From: Lewinella sp. IMCC34191
GTDB taxonomy: Bacteria; Bacteroidota; Bacteroidia; Chitinophagales; Saprospiraceae
Reading direction: 5' to 3'
Length of the DNA: 64,000 bases
Assembly (NCBI RefSeq): GCF_003390935.1
Contig: NZ_QNQZ01000001.1
Location: forward strand, 124,001 to 188,000
In this document: one piece after another, positions 8,501 through 16,906 of the stretch
How positions within the stretch are numbered: position 1 is the stretch's first letter
Layout of the letters: every line of letters starts with the position of its first letter
Notes under the pieces: generated by a model
What the model was told of the DNA's origin: nothing
Seen by the model: the letters and a program-made list of their open reading frames with translations, nothing else
Database searches by the model: none
Program-made: the position numbers and the translations under genes

Positions 8501-11089
8501 TTATTTTTTCTTGGCGGTGGCCTTCTTCTTGGCCGGAGCCTTCTTTTTCTTCGGCGCGGCTTTCTTCTTCGCCTTGAAGGCACCGGGCTGCTGATCTTCG
8601 ATGATGGCTTTCACTTCCTCCAGCGATAGCTCGGCGGCCTCTTCGCGTGTCATCTTTTTGCCGTCGACGGTCGGCAGTTTGATGGACTTTTTCTTGAAGC
8701 GGATGAAGGGTCCCCACCGTCCTTGCTCGACGTCGATCTTATCGGCTTCGAATCGTTGGATGTAGCGGTTAGCCTCTTTCTCCTCCTTGGCCTGGATCAG
8801 CTCGGTCATTTCGTCCTTGTCCAGGTTGTCCGGGTCGTAACGCTTCGGGATGTTGACGAACATGCCGTTCCACTTCAGGAAGGGGCCGAAACGGCCTTTG
8901 CCCTGCGTGACCGGCTGTCCCTTATAGGTCATCACGGGCTCGTCCGCCTTTTTCTTGGCGGCGACCAGCACCTTGGCGTCCTTCAGCGTGGTAGAGTGGG
9001 GGTCGTCTCCCTTCGGCAGGCTGATGAAATCATCTCCCCAGCGGATGTAGGGGCCGAAGCGACCGATACCGACTACCGTTTCCCGGCCCTCGATCTCCCC
9101 CAGTACTTTGGGCAGGTCGAAGAGGGGGAGGGCGGTTTCCAGGTCGATCTCCTCCATACTTACGCCGGCGGGCAGGTTAGCATAGCGGGGTTTTTCTTCG
9201 GGAACGAGCTCATCAGGGGCACCTAACTGAATCACCGGGCCGTTGCGGCTCAGGCGCACGAGGATGGTTTTCCCCGAGACCGGGTCGTTCCCCAGGATTC
9301 GCTCGCCGGTCACCCGGTCGGCGCTCTCGGTGGTTTCCTCGACCGTTTCGTGGAAGGGTAAATAGAAATCTTCCAGCATTTGGGTCCAGGTCACGTGCCC
9401 GTCGGCCACCTCGTCGAAGCGATCCTCGATATCGGCGGTGAACTGGTAGGTCATTACGTTCTCGAAGTGCTCGTCGAGGAAGTCGCTGACGGCCATACCG
9501 ATGTCGCTGGCGAACAGGCGGTTCTTCACCGTGCCCGTTATTTCCGTCTTGGTATCGGAATCGATGCTCCCGTCTTTCAGGGTCAGGACCTCGTACTTCC
9601 GCTCCTCGCCGTCGCGGCTCTCGCGCGTCACGTAACCCCGCTTCGGATCCATAATTTTGGATACCGTAGGAGCGTAGGTGGACGGGCGACCAATGCCGAG
9701 TTCCTCCAACTGCTTCACCAGGCTGGCCTCCGTATAACGGGTTGGCGGACGCGTAAAGCGTTGCGTGGCGGTCATCTCGCTGAGGGGGAGGATTTGTCCC
9801 TGCTCCAGCGGCGGAAGGATACCCTTGGTGGTTTCGTCATCCTCCTCCTCGTCGTCGTTACTTTCGATGTAAAGCTTGAGGAAGCCATCGAATTTCAGGA
9901 CTTCACCCTGCGCCCGGAGGCGGGCATCCGGGGCCTTATCCACGGCGATGTTGACCGTGGTCTTTTCCAGTTCGGCATCCGCCATCTGGCTGGCGACGGT
10001 CCGTTTCCAGATCAGTTCGTACAAGCGCTGCTCGTCGCGGTCGCCCTGATTGATCGTATGCCGGTCGACGTAGCTGGGACGAATGGCTTCGTGCGCCTCC
10101 TGGGCGTCCTTCTTCTTGCTTTTGTAGCGACGGACCTTGCTGTACTGGGTGCCGAACTCCTTGGTCACCTCCTTCTCGATGGCGGTCAGGGCGGTTTCGG
10201 ACAGGCTGATGCTATCGGTACGCATGTAGGTGATAAGACCGGCCTCGTACAGTCGCTGCGCGGTACGCATGGTCCGCTCCACGTTCATATAGAGCTTCCG
10301 GCTGGCTTCCTGCTGCAGGGTAGAGGTGGTGAAGGGAGGGGCCGGCTTCCGCTTCGTAGGTTTGATGTCGATGTCGCTGATGCTGAACTCGGCACCGACA
10401 CATTTTTTCAGGAAGGTTTCGGCGGATTCCCGGTCCGCGAAGCGGTCCGGGCTGTCGGCTTTCAGTTCGACCTCCTTACCCTGCTCGTTGCGAACCGTGA
10501 AGATGGCATTCACCCGGAAGAAGGGGCTCGCTTCGAAGCCCATGATCTCCCGCTCCCGCTCGACCACCAGCTTAACGGTGACGGATTGCACCCGGCCGGC
10601 GCTCAGTCCGAACTTCACTTTCTTCCACAGTACCCCGGAGAGCTCGTAGCCGACCAATCGGTCGAGGACGCGCCGGGCCTGCTGGGCATTGACGAGATTC
10701 ACGTCCACCGTACGCGGATTATTGATTGCCGCCTGAATGGCGGGGGGCGTGATCTCCCGGAAGACGATCCGCTTGGTAGTATCGACCGGCAGCTTCAGGA
10801 CTTCGCAAAGGTGCCAGCTGATGGCCTCTCCTTCGCGGTCTTCGTCCGTCGCGAGCCATACCGTATCAACCTTATTCACCGCGGCCTTCAGCTCCTTGAC
10901 CACCTTTCGCTTCTCGGGAGAGACGACGTATTTAGTGGCAAAATTTCGGTCAACGTCGACTGCGCCATCTCCCTTATCCAGGTCGCGCACGTGCCCGAAA
11001 GAGGACTTCACGGTGTAGTCCTTCCCCAGGATCTTCTCTATGGTTTTCGCTTTGGCAGGGGACTCGACAATAAGTAAGTTCTTAGACAT
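8501..11089 (-). CDS. topA: DNA topoisomerase I (type IA)
   Basis: Relaxes negative supercoils through a transient 5'-phosphotyrosine break. The 862-residue protein has the TOPRIM domain (NLLIVESPAKAKTIEKILG at the start, TDEDREGEAIS at 81-91) and the active-site tyrosine Tyr288 in GLITYMRTDS. The C-terminal third holds glycine/aromatic repeats (GRFGPYIRWG, GRFGPFLKWN, GRWGPFIRF) of the topoisomerase C-terminal type; I see no four-cysteine zinc ribbons. The last 25 residues are an almost pure Lys/Ala/Pro tail, probably for DNA contact. ATG 11089 fits the family start; an upstream ATG adds 14 residues. Confidence 0.96.
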   Translation of the reverse strand: MSKNLLIVESPAKAKTIEKILGKDYTVKSSFGHVRDLDKGDGAVDVDRNFATKYVVSPEKRKVVKELKAAVNKVDTVWLATDEDREGEAISWHLCEVLKLPVDTTKRIVFREITPPAIQAAINNPRTVDVNLVNAQQARRVLDRLVGYELSGVLWKKVKFGLSAGRVQSVTVKLVVEREREIMGFEASPFFRVNAIFTVRNEQGKEVELKADSPDRFADRESAETFLKKCVGAEFSISDIDIKPTKRKPAPPFTTSTLQQEASRKLYMNVERTMRTAQRLYEAGLITYMRTDSISLSETALTAIEKEVTKEFGTQYSKVRRYKSKKKDAQEAHEAIRPSYVDRHTINQGDRDEQRLYELIWKRTVASQMADAELEKTTVNIAVDKAPDARLRAQGEVLKFDGFLKLYIESNDDEEEDDETTKGILPPLEQGQILPLSEMTATQRFTRPPTRYTEASLVKQLEELGIGRPSTYAPTVSKIMDPKRGYVTRESRDGEERKYEVLTLKDGSIDSDTKTEITGTVKNRLFASDIGMAVSDFLDEHFENVMTYQFTADIEDRFDEVADGHVTWTQMLEDFYLPFHETVEETTESADRVTGERILGNDPVSGKTILVRLSRNGPVIQLGAPDELVPEEKPRYANLPAGVSMEEIDLETALPLFDLPKVLGEIEGRETVVGIGRFGPYIRWGDDFISLPKGDDPHSTTLKDAKVLVAAKKKADEPVMTYKGQPVTQGKGRFGPFLKWNGMFVNIPKRYDPDNLDKDEMTELIQAKEEKEANRYIQRFEADKIDVEQGRWGPFIRFKKKSIKLPTVDGKKMTREEAAELSLEEVKAIIEDQQPGAFKAKKKAAPKKKKAPAKKKATAKKK

Positions 11090-11120
11090 AGGTTGATTGG
11101 GTTCCTCTAGAGTTACGGTT

Positions 11121-11657
11121 CTAGGCGGCAATTAGTTGTTCGGCGAGCTTTCTTAGTACGTTTTTCGTCTCTTCGTCGGAAAGCTCGTCCTCGGCGATCA
11201 GGTTTTCGATACTGGAGATCGGCAGCCGGTTCGGCAGCACCCAGGCGCCCATGTGGGCGAATACATCGGCCAGGTGATCCACGCCGCGCAGGTTTCCCGC
11301 CCGCCCGGATGCCAGGCCCACCAGGGCCACGTGCTTGCCCGCGAAGTTGCCGGCGTAATCGATGACGGAGATGCCGTCCAGAAACAATTTGAGTACGCCC
11401 GGGTAGCTGCCGTTATACTCCGGGGCAAATACGGCAAACTTGCGCGTTGGCTGAATATACCTACGATGCAGCGCCACCAGGTCGGCGTTGCCGGGCTTAC
11501 CCTGGTACATTTCTTCCTGAAAGTAGCCGTGGTGCAGGTCGGCCATGTCCAGGATGGCCACTTCTTCACCGAGCCGCCGCAGTTGGTCGGCAAAGTAGTC
11601 GACGAACAGGCGCGTGCGACTCTCGGGGCGATTGGTACCGGATATCAGGGTGATCAT
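11121..11657 (-). CDS. NADPH-dependent FMN reductase (flavodoxin fold)
   Basis: A 178-residue cytosolic protein of the NADPH_dep_FMN_red family. The N-terminal phosphate-binding loop is ISGTNRPESRTR, and the flavin-binding PEYNGSYPGVLKLFLD segment is near residue 95. A glycine-rich LVGLASGRAGNLRG follows. Such enzymes reduce FMN or quinones and azo compounds; the substrate cannot be told from sequence. The ATG at 11657 is the family start. The longer frame upstream would run through a dispersed-repeat copy and is unlikely to be translated. It sits 31 bp ahead of topA on the same strand. Confidence 0.85.
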   Translation of the reverse strand: MITLISGTNRPESRTRLFVDYFADQLRRLGEEVAILDMADLHHGYFQEEMYQGKPGNADLVALHRRYIQPTRKFAVFAPEYNGSYPGVLKLFLDGISVIDYAGNFAGKHVALVGLASGRAGNLRGVDHLADVFAHMGAWVLPNRLPISSIENLIAEDELSDEETKNVLRKLAEQLIAA

Positions 11658-11720
11658 AGGCGTCGGGTAATGGGCAAACGTACGGCAAATTGCCGCGCTG
11701 CTTCGATCGTCGATTATTTT

Positions 11721-11743
11721 GCGGCGGAGCGCAGGTAATAAGC
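11721..11743 (+). repeat. dispersed GC-rich repeat, copy 3
   Basis: GCGGCGGAGCGCAGGTAATA plus AGC, preceded by TTTT. It lies in the 106-bp gap between the FMN reductase start and the small membrane-protein gene. It shares the AATAAG extension with copy 4. Confidence 0.75.
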
Positions 11744-11763
11744 TGGTCGTAAAGTCCGGCGGA

Positions 11764-11976
11764 TCAGTTCCTCCCAAACTTCCGCCAGCCGAAGGCGAGG
11801 GCCAGTAAGAGCAGCCCGAAGTAGATCAGCGGGGAGGCAAGCATTCCGCCAGCCTCGCTGCCGCCCTGTTCTCCGGCCAACGCTTCTCCGGCCGAGCCGC
11901 TACGAATCAATCCTCCGATCAGCATGGCTATGGCCAGCAAAATGAGGAAGAGGAAAGCCAGGTTGAATTTGGTCAT
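11764..11976 (-). CDS. small two-helix membrane protein
   Basis: A 70-residue protein with hydrophobic segments at about 5-25 (FNLAFLFLILLAIAMLIGGL) and 47-64 (SPLIYFGLLLLALAFGW), joined by a short Gly/Ala/Glu-rich linker. It ends in RKFGRN. The ATG at 11976 starts just before the first helix. No family is recognised and the gene could be missed by standard callers. It follows the next small membrane protein by 39 bp on the same strand, suggesting a pair. Function unknown. Confidence 0.5.
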   Translation of the reverse strand: MTKFNLAFLFLILLAIAMLIGGLIRSGSAGEALAGEQGGSEAGGMLASPLIYFGLLLLALAFGWRKFGRN

Positions 11977-12015
11977 GGGGCGGTGTAGTGCATAACCACA
12001 ACGCTTCATTTTCGT

Positions 12016-12249
12016 TCAAGCACGACGCCGCCAGAGAAAAAGGACTAGGAGGAGCCCGCCGATCCAGGCGATCAGTAGCCAGGGAGAGAGACGGAGGCCC
12101 AGTTCGTAGCCCGCGCCGTTCGCCCCGCGAATACTTTCGTAGGAGAATCCGCTCCACAGTCCGAACAGAAGTAGGGCAGCGACGAGGAGCAGGACGAATA
12201 TGTGGCGGGGGGAGCGGAGGAGGTTGGACAAAGTATTAATCTTGGGCAT
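12016..12249 (-). CDS. small two-helix membrane protein
   Basis: A 77-residue protein with two predicted membrane helices, about 17-36 (IFVLLLVAALLLFGLWSGF) and 55-74 (SPWLLIAWIGGLLLVLFLW), and a basic end RRRA. The positive-inside rule suggests both termini are cytoplasmic. No family is recognised. Its start codon abuts the terminator of the SusC/SusD operon, so it must use a promoter inside or beyond that hairpin, or read-through. It is probably paired with the small membrane gene downstream. Confidence 0.5.
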   Translation of the reverse strand: MPKINTLSNLLRSPRHIFVLLLVAALLLFGLWSGFSYESIRGANGAGYELGLRLSPWLLIAWIGGLLLVLFLWRRRA

Positions 12250-12250
12250 T

Positions 12251-12289
12251 AAAATAACAACGCCCCGTCTCCACAGGGAAACGGGGCGT
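12251..12289 (-). terminator. terminator of the SusC/SusD operon
   Basis: Perfect 9-bp stem ACGCCCCGT (12260-12268) / ACGGGGCGT (12281-12289). On the minus strand it is followed by TGTTATTTT. It lies 20 bp past the susD stop codon. Confidence 0.85.
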
Positions 12290-12309
12290 CGGTACTAAGG
12301 GCAGCTAGA

Positions 12310-13644
12310 CTAGCAGTTACAGCACTCGTTCTGCTCCAGGCTCGGGTTACGGTCAATGTCCCGTTGTGGCAGCGGCCAGACATTGTCGCAGGGGTCGTAG
12401 CCACCGGGGCCGAATACATCGAGGGCGCGACCAAGACGACGCACGTCCCACAAACGATGCCCGCTTTCCATCGCCAATTCTACGAAGCGCTCCTGTAGGA
12501 TAGCGTCTTCAAAGTTCTCCTCATCGAGTTCGATATCGTCCAAACCGGCACGGTTGCGAACCATGTTGATCATGTCGGTGGCCGTGTCGAAATCGCCCTG
12601 GTTCGCGGCGGCTTCGGCGATGATTAGTACCATCTCGGCTCCGCGGATGAACATCAGGGGGTCGTTCTGGCTACCCGAGGCGGCACCAAAGTCGTCGTAC
12701 TTGATGCCGTAGGCCCGGGTGCCTAGGCTGTCGACGCTGAGCTCGCGGCGGATGTCTCCATCTTCGTAGCTATTAATCAAGGCGGTGGAGGGTACGATAC
12801 TCAGGCGGCCGTTCAGGGCGGAGGGACCGTAGAAGAAGGCCAGGCTGTTTCCGTCGGTCGAACTAAATTCCAGGAACCACAGCTCGTCCTCCATGTATGG
12901 GATCGCGGTCAGGTCGTAGTCCTCGCCGACGGCCAGCTCGGCGAAGGACTGTGCATCCTCATAGCGCTCTTGGTAGAGGGCCACGCGGGCGAGCAGCGCG
13001 TTGGCGGCGGCCTGCGTCATGCCCAGGGTGAGGTCGTCCACGATATTGTCGACGGCGAACTGCAGGTCGGTGATGATCTGGTCGTAGATCGCCGATACCG
13101 AAGCACGGGTCACGTTCTGGTTGTCGTCGATCACGTTTGGGGTGGGCGTCAGCACCAGGGGCACTTCTCCCCAGCCCAGGACTAGCTCCAGATAGGCGAA
13201 GGCGCGTGCGAGACGGGCCTCGCCTACCAGGCTGCTGCGCAGCTCCTCGTTCTCGTTGAGCGAGGGGTCGTCCAGCCCGGTAACGGTCTCGACGATGTTG
13301 TTCGCGACGTTGATGGTGGTATAGTGGGTAGAGAACATCCCGGCCATCGTGGTATTGCTGGTGGTCACGTTGTAAGCGTCGAATTCAGCGCGGGTGGGGA
13401 AGGTACCGGTGAAGGTAGCCTCGTCGCTGAAGTACTGATAACCGGCGAGGTGGGTATCGAAGGCATTGTCCTGTAGGGCGTCGTAGACCCCGGCGCGGGC
13501 CGCACGGGCAGACTGGGCGTCGACGATGGCCACCGGGGCATCCACCGAATCGGTAGGGTCGATGGCGTCGATGTCGTAGTAGTCGCAGGAGGCGAAGCCG
13601 AGCAGGACGACGAGTCCTAGCAGACTTTTATATGGCTTAATCAT
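12310..13644 (-). CDS. RagB/SusD-family outer-membrane lipoprotein
   Basis: Surface lipoprotein that acts as the lid of its SusC partner and binds the imported ligand. The 444-residue protein has a lipoprotein signal ending LGFASC (Cys near 20). The SusD tetratricopeptide helices follow, including ARLARAFAYLELVLGWGEVPLV, and the typical C-terminal VELAMESGHRLWDVRRLGRAL and VWPLPQRDIDRNPSLEQN. It ends in an unusual cysteine cluster ECCNC. Its gene follows susC by 28 bp and is terminated by the hairpin at 12251-12289. No glycoside hydrolase, sulfatase or regulator is adjacent, so the substrate cannot be predicted. Confidence 0.95.
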   Translation of the reverse strand: MIKPYKSLLGLVVLLGFASCDYYDIDAIDPTDSVDAPVAIVDAQSARAARAGVYDALQDNAFDTHLAGYQYFSDEATFTGTFPTRAEFDAYNVTTSNTTMAGMFSTHYTTINVANNIVETVTGLDDPSLNENEELRSSLVGEARLARAFAYLELVLGWGEVPLVLTPTPNVIDDNQNVTRASVSAIYDQIITDLQFAVDNIVDDLTLGMTQAAANALLARVALYQERYEDAQSFAELAVGEDYDLTAIPYMEDELWFLEFSSTDGNSLAFFYGPSALNGRLSIVPSTALINSYEDGDIRRELSVDSLGTRAYGIKYDDFGAASGSQNDPLMFIRGAEMVLIIAEAAANQGDFDTATDMINMVRNRAGLDDIELDEENFEDAILQERFVELAMESGHRLWDVRRLGRALDVFGPGGYDPCDNVWPLPQRDIDRNPSLEQNECCNC

Positions 13645-13672
13645 TATTGCAAATTAGAGTTTGGAGGGGGGG

Positions 13673-16600
13673 TTACAGGCCGATGTTGATACCGAATTCG
13701 ACGGTACGCGATACTGGCGAAGTAAGGAAGTCGGTACCCAAGGCGACGTTGCTGTCTCCGAAGGAATTGACCTCGGGGTCGAACCAGCTGTAGTCCGTCC
13801 AGGTGATCAGGTTCGTGCCGCGTACGAAGACGCGCAGCGAGCGGAAGTTGATCGGCTCCAGCACCGTGCTGGGCAGGTTGTAGGAAAGCGTCGCGGTTTT
13901 GAGGCGCACGAAGGAGCCGTCTTCCACGAAACGGTCGCTGTCCGAACGGTTATTACCCGCGCCGGGCTCACCGGTGATCCGGGGGAAGGTATTGCCATCT
14001 CCCTCCTCGCGCCAAGCATTTTCGTACGCCCGGACGGTGGGGGCGAATACGCTGTTGAGGCCCTCGGCGAAGGCTAGGTTGTTATTAAATACCTCGTTGC
14101 CCAGGTTGAATTGGAAGAAGAAGGCCAGGCCGATGCCCTTGTAGTTGAACTTGTTGTCGATACCGCCGGTGAAGTCTGGTAAGGCGTTGCCGATGAAGAC
14201 ACGGTCGTCGTCGTTGATGGTGCCGTCACCGTTCTGGTCGACGAAGCGGATGTCACCGGGGGCCACGTTGGGCTGGAAGTCGCGGTTGTCATCGCCGGGG
14301 TTGATGTTGTTGGCGGCTTCGATTTCGTCCGCGTTCTGGAAGATACCGTCGGTCTCGTAGCCAAAGAAGCTGCCGATGGGCTCACCGACCGCGAGGCGGG
14401 TGGCGAAGCCGAAGTCCTGCGGCTGGTCCTGGTAAAGCGAGAGCACTTCGTTGCGGTTCACCGCACCGAAGAGGGTGGTGGTCCAGTCGAAGTCCGGCTT
14501 CTGCACGTTGAGGAAGGTCAGCGAGGCCTCGAAGCCCACGTTGCGCATATCACCGATGTTCGAAGGAACGGTGAGGAAACCCGTAGTCGTTGGGATCGGG
14601 CGATCGAGGATAAGGTCAGTGGTGTTTTTGATGTAGAAATCGAAGGTGGCACCGATGCGACTCTCGAGCAATCCGAGGTCCAGTCCGACGTCGAATTGAC
14701 CGGTAGTTTCCCAGACGAGGTCGGGGTTGCCGATCTGCGAGGGCGCGATACCGGGGGAATTCAGGTAGCTGCGGCCGGCACCGTAGAGCTGGCGGGTGTT
14801 GAAGTTGCCGATGTTATTGTTACCCGTGAGGCCATAGCTGGCGCGGAGTTTCAAGAGTTCGAAGACGCCAACGTTACCATTGTTAGCAAAGTTGTAGCCG
14901 GCGGCGATACCGGGGAACACACCCCAGCGGTCGTTGATGAAGCGGCTGGAGCCGTCCGCACGCACCGAGGCGGTCACGTACAGGCTGCTGCCGAAGTTGA
15001 AGTTGACGTTGCCGATGTAGCTGTGGAGCACGTCGCCGGAGACGTCACCGAGTACGTCCGAGGGGCTGGCCGCAGCGTCGGCGCTGGGGAAGTTGTCGGA
15101 CGGCAGGTTGTTGGTCGAGAAGTAGTTGCGGCGGACGTCGTCGCGCTGGAAGATCGCACCGGCAACGGCGGTGAACTGGGTGTTGCCGAAGCTATTGTTG
15201 TAGTTCAGCGTGTACTCGTTGATCAGTCGCGTGTCGGTGGTGGAACCCTCTGAGATGATGCCGTTGGCGGAAGACTGCAGCGCGCTCGGCTCGAAGACGT
15301 TCTCGCGCAGGCTTAGGACGTCGGCACCGAGCTTGGCAGTGAACGACAGCTCATCGATGAAGTAGTAGGTGGCGGCCACGTTACCGATCAGGCGGTTGCT
15401 GATTAGGCGGTTTTCGTAGGCTTCGGTGGCGGCGATGGGGTTTTCCAGACCGAAGGCCGATCCGTAGGAGCCGTCGTCGTTGCGAATCGGTACCGTCGGC
15501 GGTAGCAGGATGGACGAAGAGGTCGCACCATAGATGTTGTTGTCGTTCTGGACCAGCTTGTTGTTGCTGTTCGTGTAGCCGATATTGATGCTTGTCGTCA
15601 GCCGGTCGCTGGCGGTATTCTTGAGGTTCAGACGCGCGCTGTAGCGGCGGAAGCGGGTACCCTCCAGGGCGCCCTGGTTGTCGTCGTAGCTCAACGAGGC
15701 GTAGAAGCTGGTGTTGCCGGTCCCCCCGGACATCGACACGTCGGTGTTCAGGATGGGGTTACGGTTGTAGATCAGGTCCTGCCAGTTGTTGTAGACGCTG
15801 GTGTCGAGACCCGGATCGAGGGCGCTGATGTTGCGCGTTCCGTAGCGTTCCTCGATGTAGTCGGTGTAGCCGACGTTGTCGACCACGTCGATCAGCTTGA
15901 TGGGCTCGTTGAAGCCGTAGCTTTGGTTGATGTTGAAGCGAGTCTTGCCGGCCTTACCGGACTTGGTGGTGATGAGGACGACGCCGTTCGCAGCGCGGCT
16001 GCCATAGATGGCGGTAGTGGAGGCGTCCTTCAGGATTTCCATAGACTCGATGTCCGCGGGGTTGATATCCGCCAGTGCGTTGGCAGACTGACCGCCGATG
16101 TCGGTACGGGCGAAGTTGCCCGAGATGACCGGCACGCCGTCCACTACGAAGAGGGGCTCGTTCGAGGCGGTGATGGAGGTGGAACCGCGGACGCGGATGT
16201 TGAAGGCCGCACCGGGAGCGCCGCTGCTCTGCTGCACGGTAACCCCCGCTGCGTTACGTAGGGCAGATTGAACGGTGGATCCAGCCTGCACATCAATATC
16301 CTCAGTAGAGATGGAAGATACCGAACCGACGAGGTCTTTCCGCTTCACAGGCGAGTAGCCAATTACCAGAACCTCATCCAGGCCAATACCATCCTGAGAC
16401 AGTACGATGTCATAAACATCTTGCCCTTCTAATACATCCACGACTTGGGTGGTGAAACCCGTATAGCTGATGGTAAGAGTATTGGCGGGCGGGGGAACCG
16501 TAATAGTAAAGTTCCCGTCGATATCGGTGACCGTACCAACGTTGGTGCCCGTAACGAGGATCGTAGCACCAATCAGGCCAATCCCCTCGTCATCGACTAT

Positions 16601-16681
16601 AGTGCCCGAAATTTGCTGGGCCTGCAGGGCACCCACACTCACGAAGAGCAGTACCCATAAAAGGAGTCTAGTTGAATTCAT
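13673..16681 (-). CDS. SusC/RagA-family TonB-dependent outer-membrane transporter
   Basis: A TonB-dependent barrel that imports a ligand captured with its SusD partner. The 1002-residue protein has a signal peptide (cleavage after LQAQ). A carboxypeptidase-like fold (QISGTIVDDEGIGLIGATIL) follows at 23-100, then a TonB-box-like DEVLVIGYSPVKRKDLVGSV. The plug contains NIRVRGSTSI and the SusC signature DASTTAIYGSRAANGVVLIT near 235-255. The C-terminus ends in RTVEFGINIGL with a terminal hydrophobic beta strand. Length is typical. Transcription probably starts from the -7 element at 16869-16876. Confidence 0.96.
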   Translation of the reverse strand: MNSTRLLLWVLLFVSVGALQAQQISGTIVDDEGIGLIGATILVTGTNVGTVTDIDGNFTITVPPPANTLTISYTGFTTQVVDVLEGQDVYDIVLSQDGIGLDEVLVIGYSPVKRKDLVGSVSSISTEDIDVQAGSTVQSALRNAAGVTVQQSSGAPGAAFNIRVRGSTSITASNEPLFVVDGVPVISGNFARTDIGGQSANALADINPADIESMEILKDASTTAIYGSRAANGVVLITTKSGKAGKTRFNINQSYGFNEPIKLIDVVDNVGYTDYIEERYGTRNISALDPGLDTSVYNNWQDLIYNRNPILNTDVSMSGGTGNTSFYASLSYDDNQGALEGTRFRRYSARLNLKNTASDRLTTSINIGYTNSNNKLVQNDNNIYGATSSSILLPPTVPIRNDDGSYGSAFGLENPIAATEAYENRLISNRLIGNVAATYYFIDELSFTAKLGADVLSLRENVFEPSALQSSANGIISEGSTTDTRLINEYTLNYNNSFGNTQFTAVAGAIFQRDDVRRNYFSTNNLPSDNFPSADAAASPSDVLGDVSGDVLHSYIGNVNFNFGSSLYVTASVRADGSSRFINDRWGVFPGIAAGYNFANNGNVGVFELLKLRASYGLTGNNNIGNFNTRQLYGAGRSYLNSPGIAPSQIGNPDLVWETTGQFDVGLDLGLLESRIGATFDFYIKNTTDLILDRPIPTTTGFLTVPSNIGDMRNVGFEASLTFLNVQKPDFDWTTTLFGAVNRNEVLSLYQDQPQDFGFATRLAVGEPIGSFFGYETDGIFQNADEIEAANNINPGDDNRDFQPNVAPGDIRFVDQNGDGTINDDDRVFIGNALPDFTGGIDNKFNYKGIGLAFFFQFNLGNEVFNNNLAFAEGLNSVFAPTVRAYENAWREEGDGNTFPRITGEPGAGNNRSDSDRFVEDGSFVRLKTATLSYNLPSTVLEPINFRSLRVFVRGTNLITWTDYSWFDPEVNSFGDSNVALGTDFLTSPVSRTVEFGINIGL

Positions 16682-16841
16682 ACGTTAATTAGTTAGAATA
16701 GAATTGACACGGTCGCATCCGGAAGAAAACAGCGTAGGTTGTCGCTTTGCAGGATGCAAATGGTCATCATTGAATAGTAGTAGGTATTTGGCTAACTCAT
16801 GGCGGCAAGCAAACGCTGCCTAATAGTTTACAGAGGAGCAA

Positions 16842-16876
16842 CAATTGTCAGGGCAATTGCTGTGGCGGCAAATATA
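16842..16876 (-). promoter_or_regulatory. susC promoter -7 element and adjacent inverted repeat
   Basis: On the minus strand, TATATTTG (16869-16876) matches the Bacteroidota -7 consensus exactly. Just downstream lie two CAATTG palindromes (16842-16847 and 16854-16859) with flanking symmetry, a possible operator in the 5' leader. No clear -33 TTTG is seen. The leader to the susC ATG is about 190 nt. Confidence 0.5.
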
Positions 16877-16906
16877 TAAAAAGGAGCAGCGAATTTTTCG
16901 AACCTA

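Noticed and set aside
9380..11077. 565-codon open frame on the plus strand
   Set aside because: It is the exact antisense of topA, which has full domain conservation. Long antisense frames are common in GC-rich genes.
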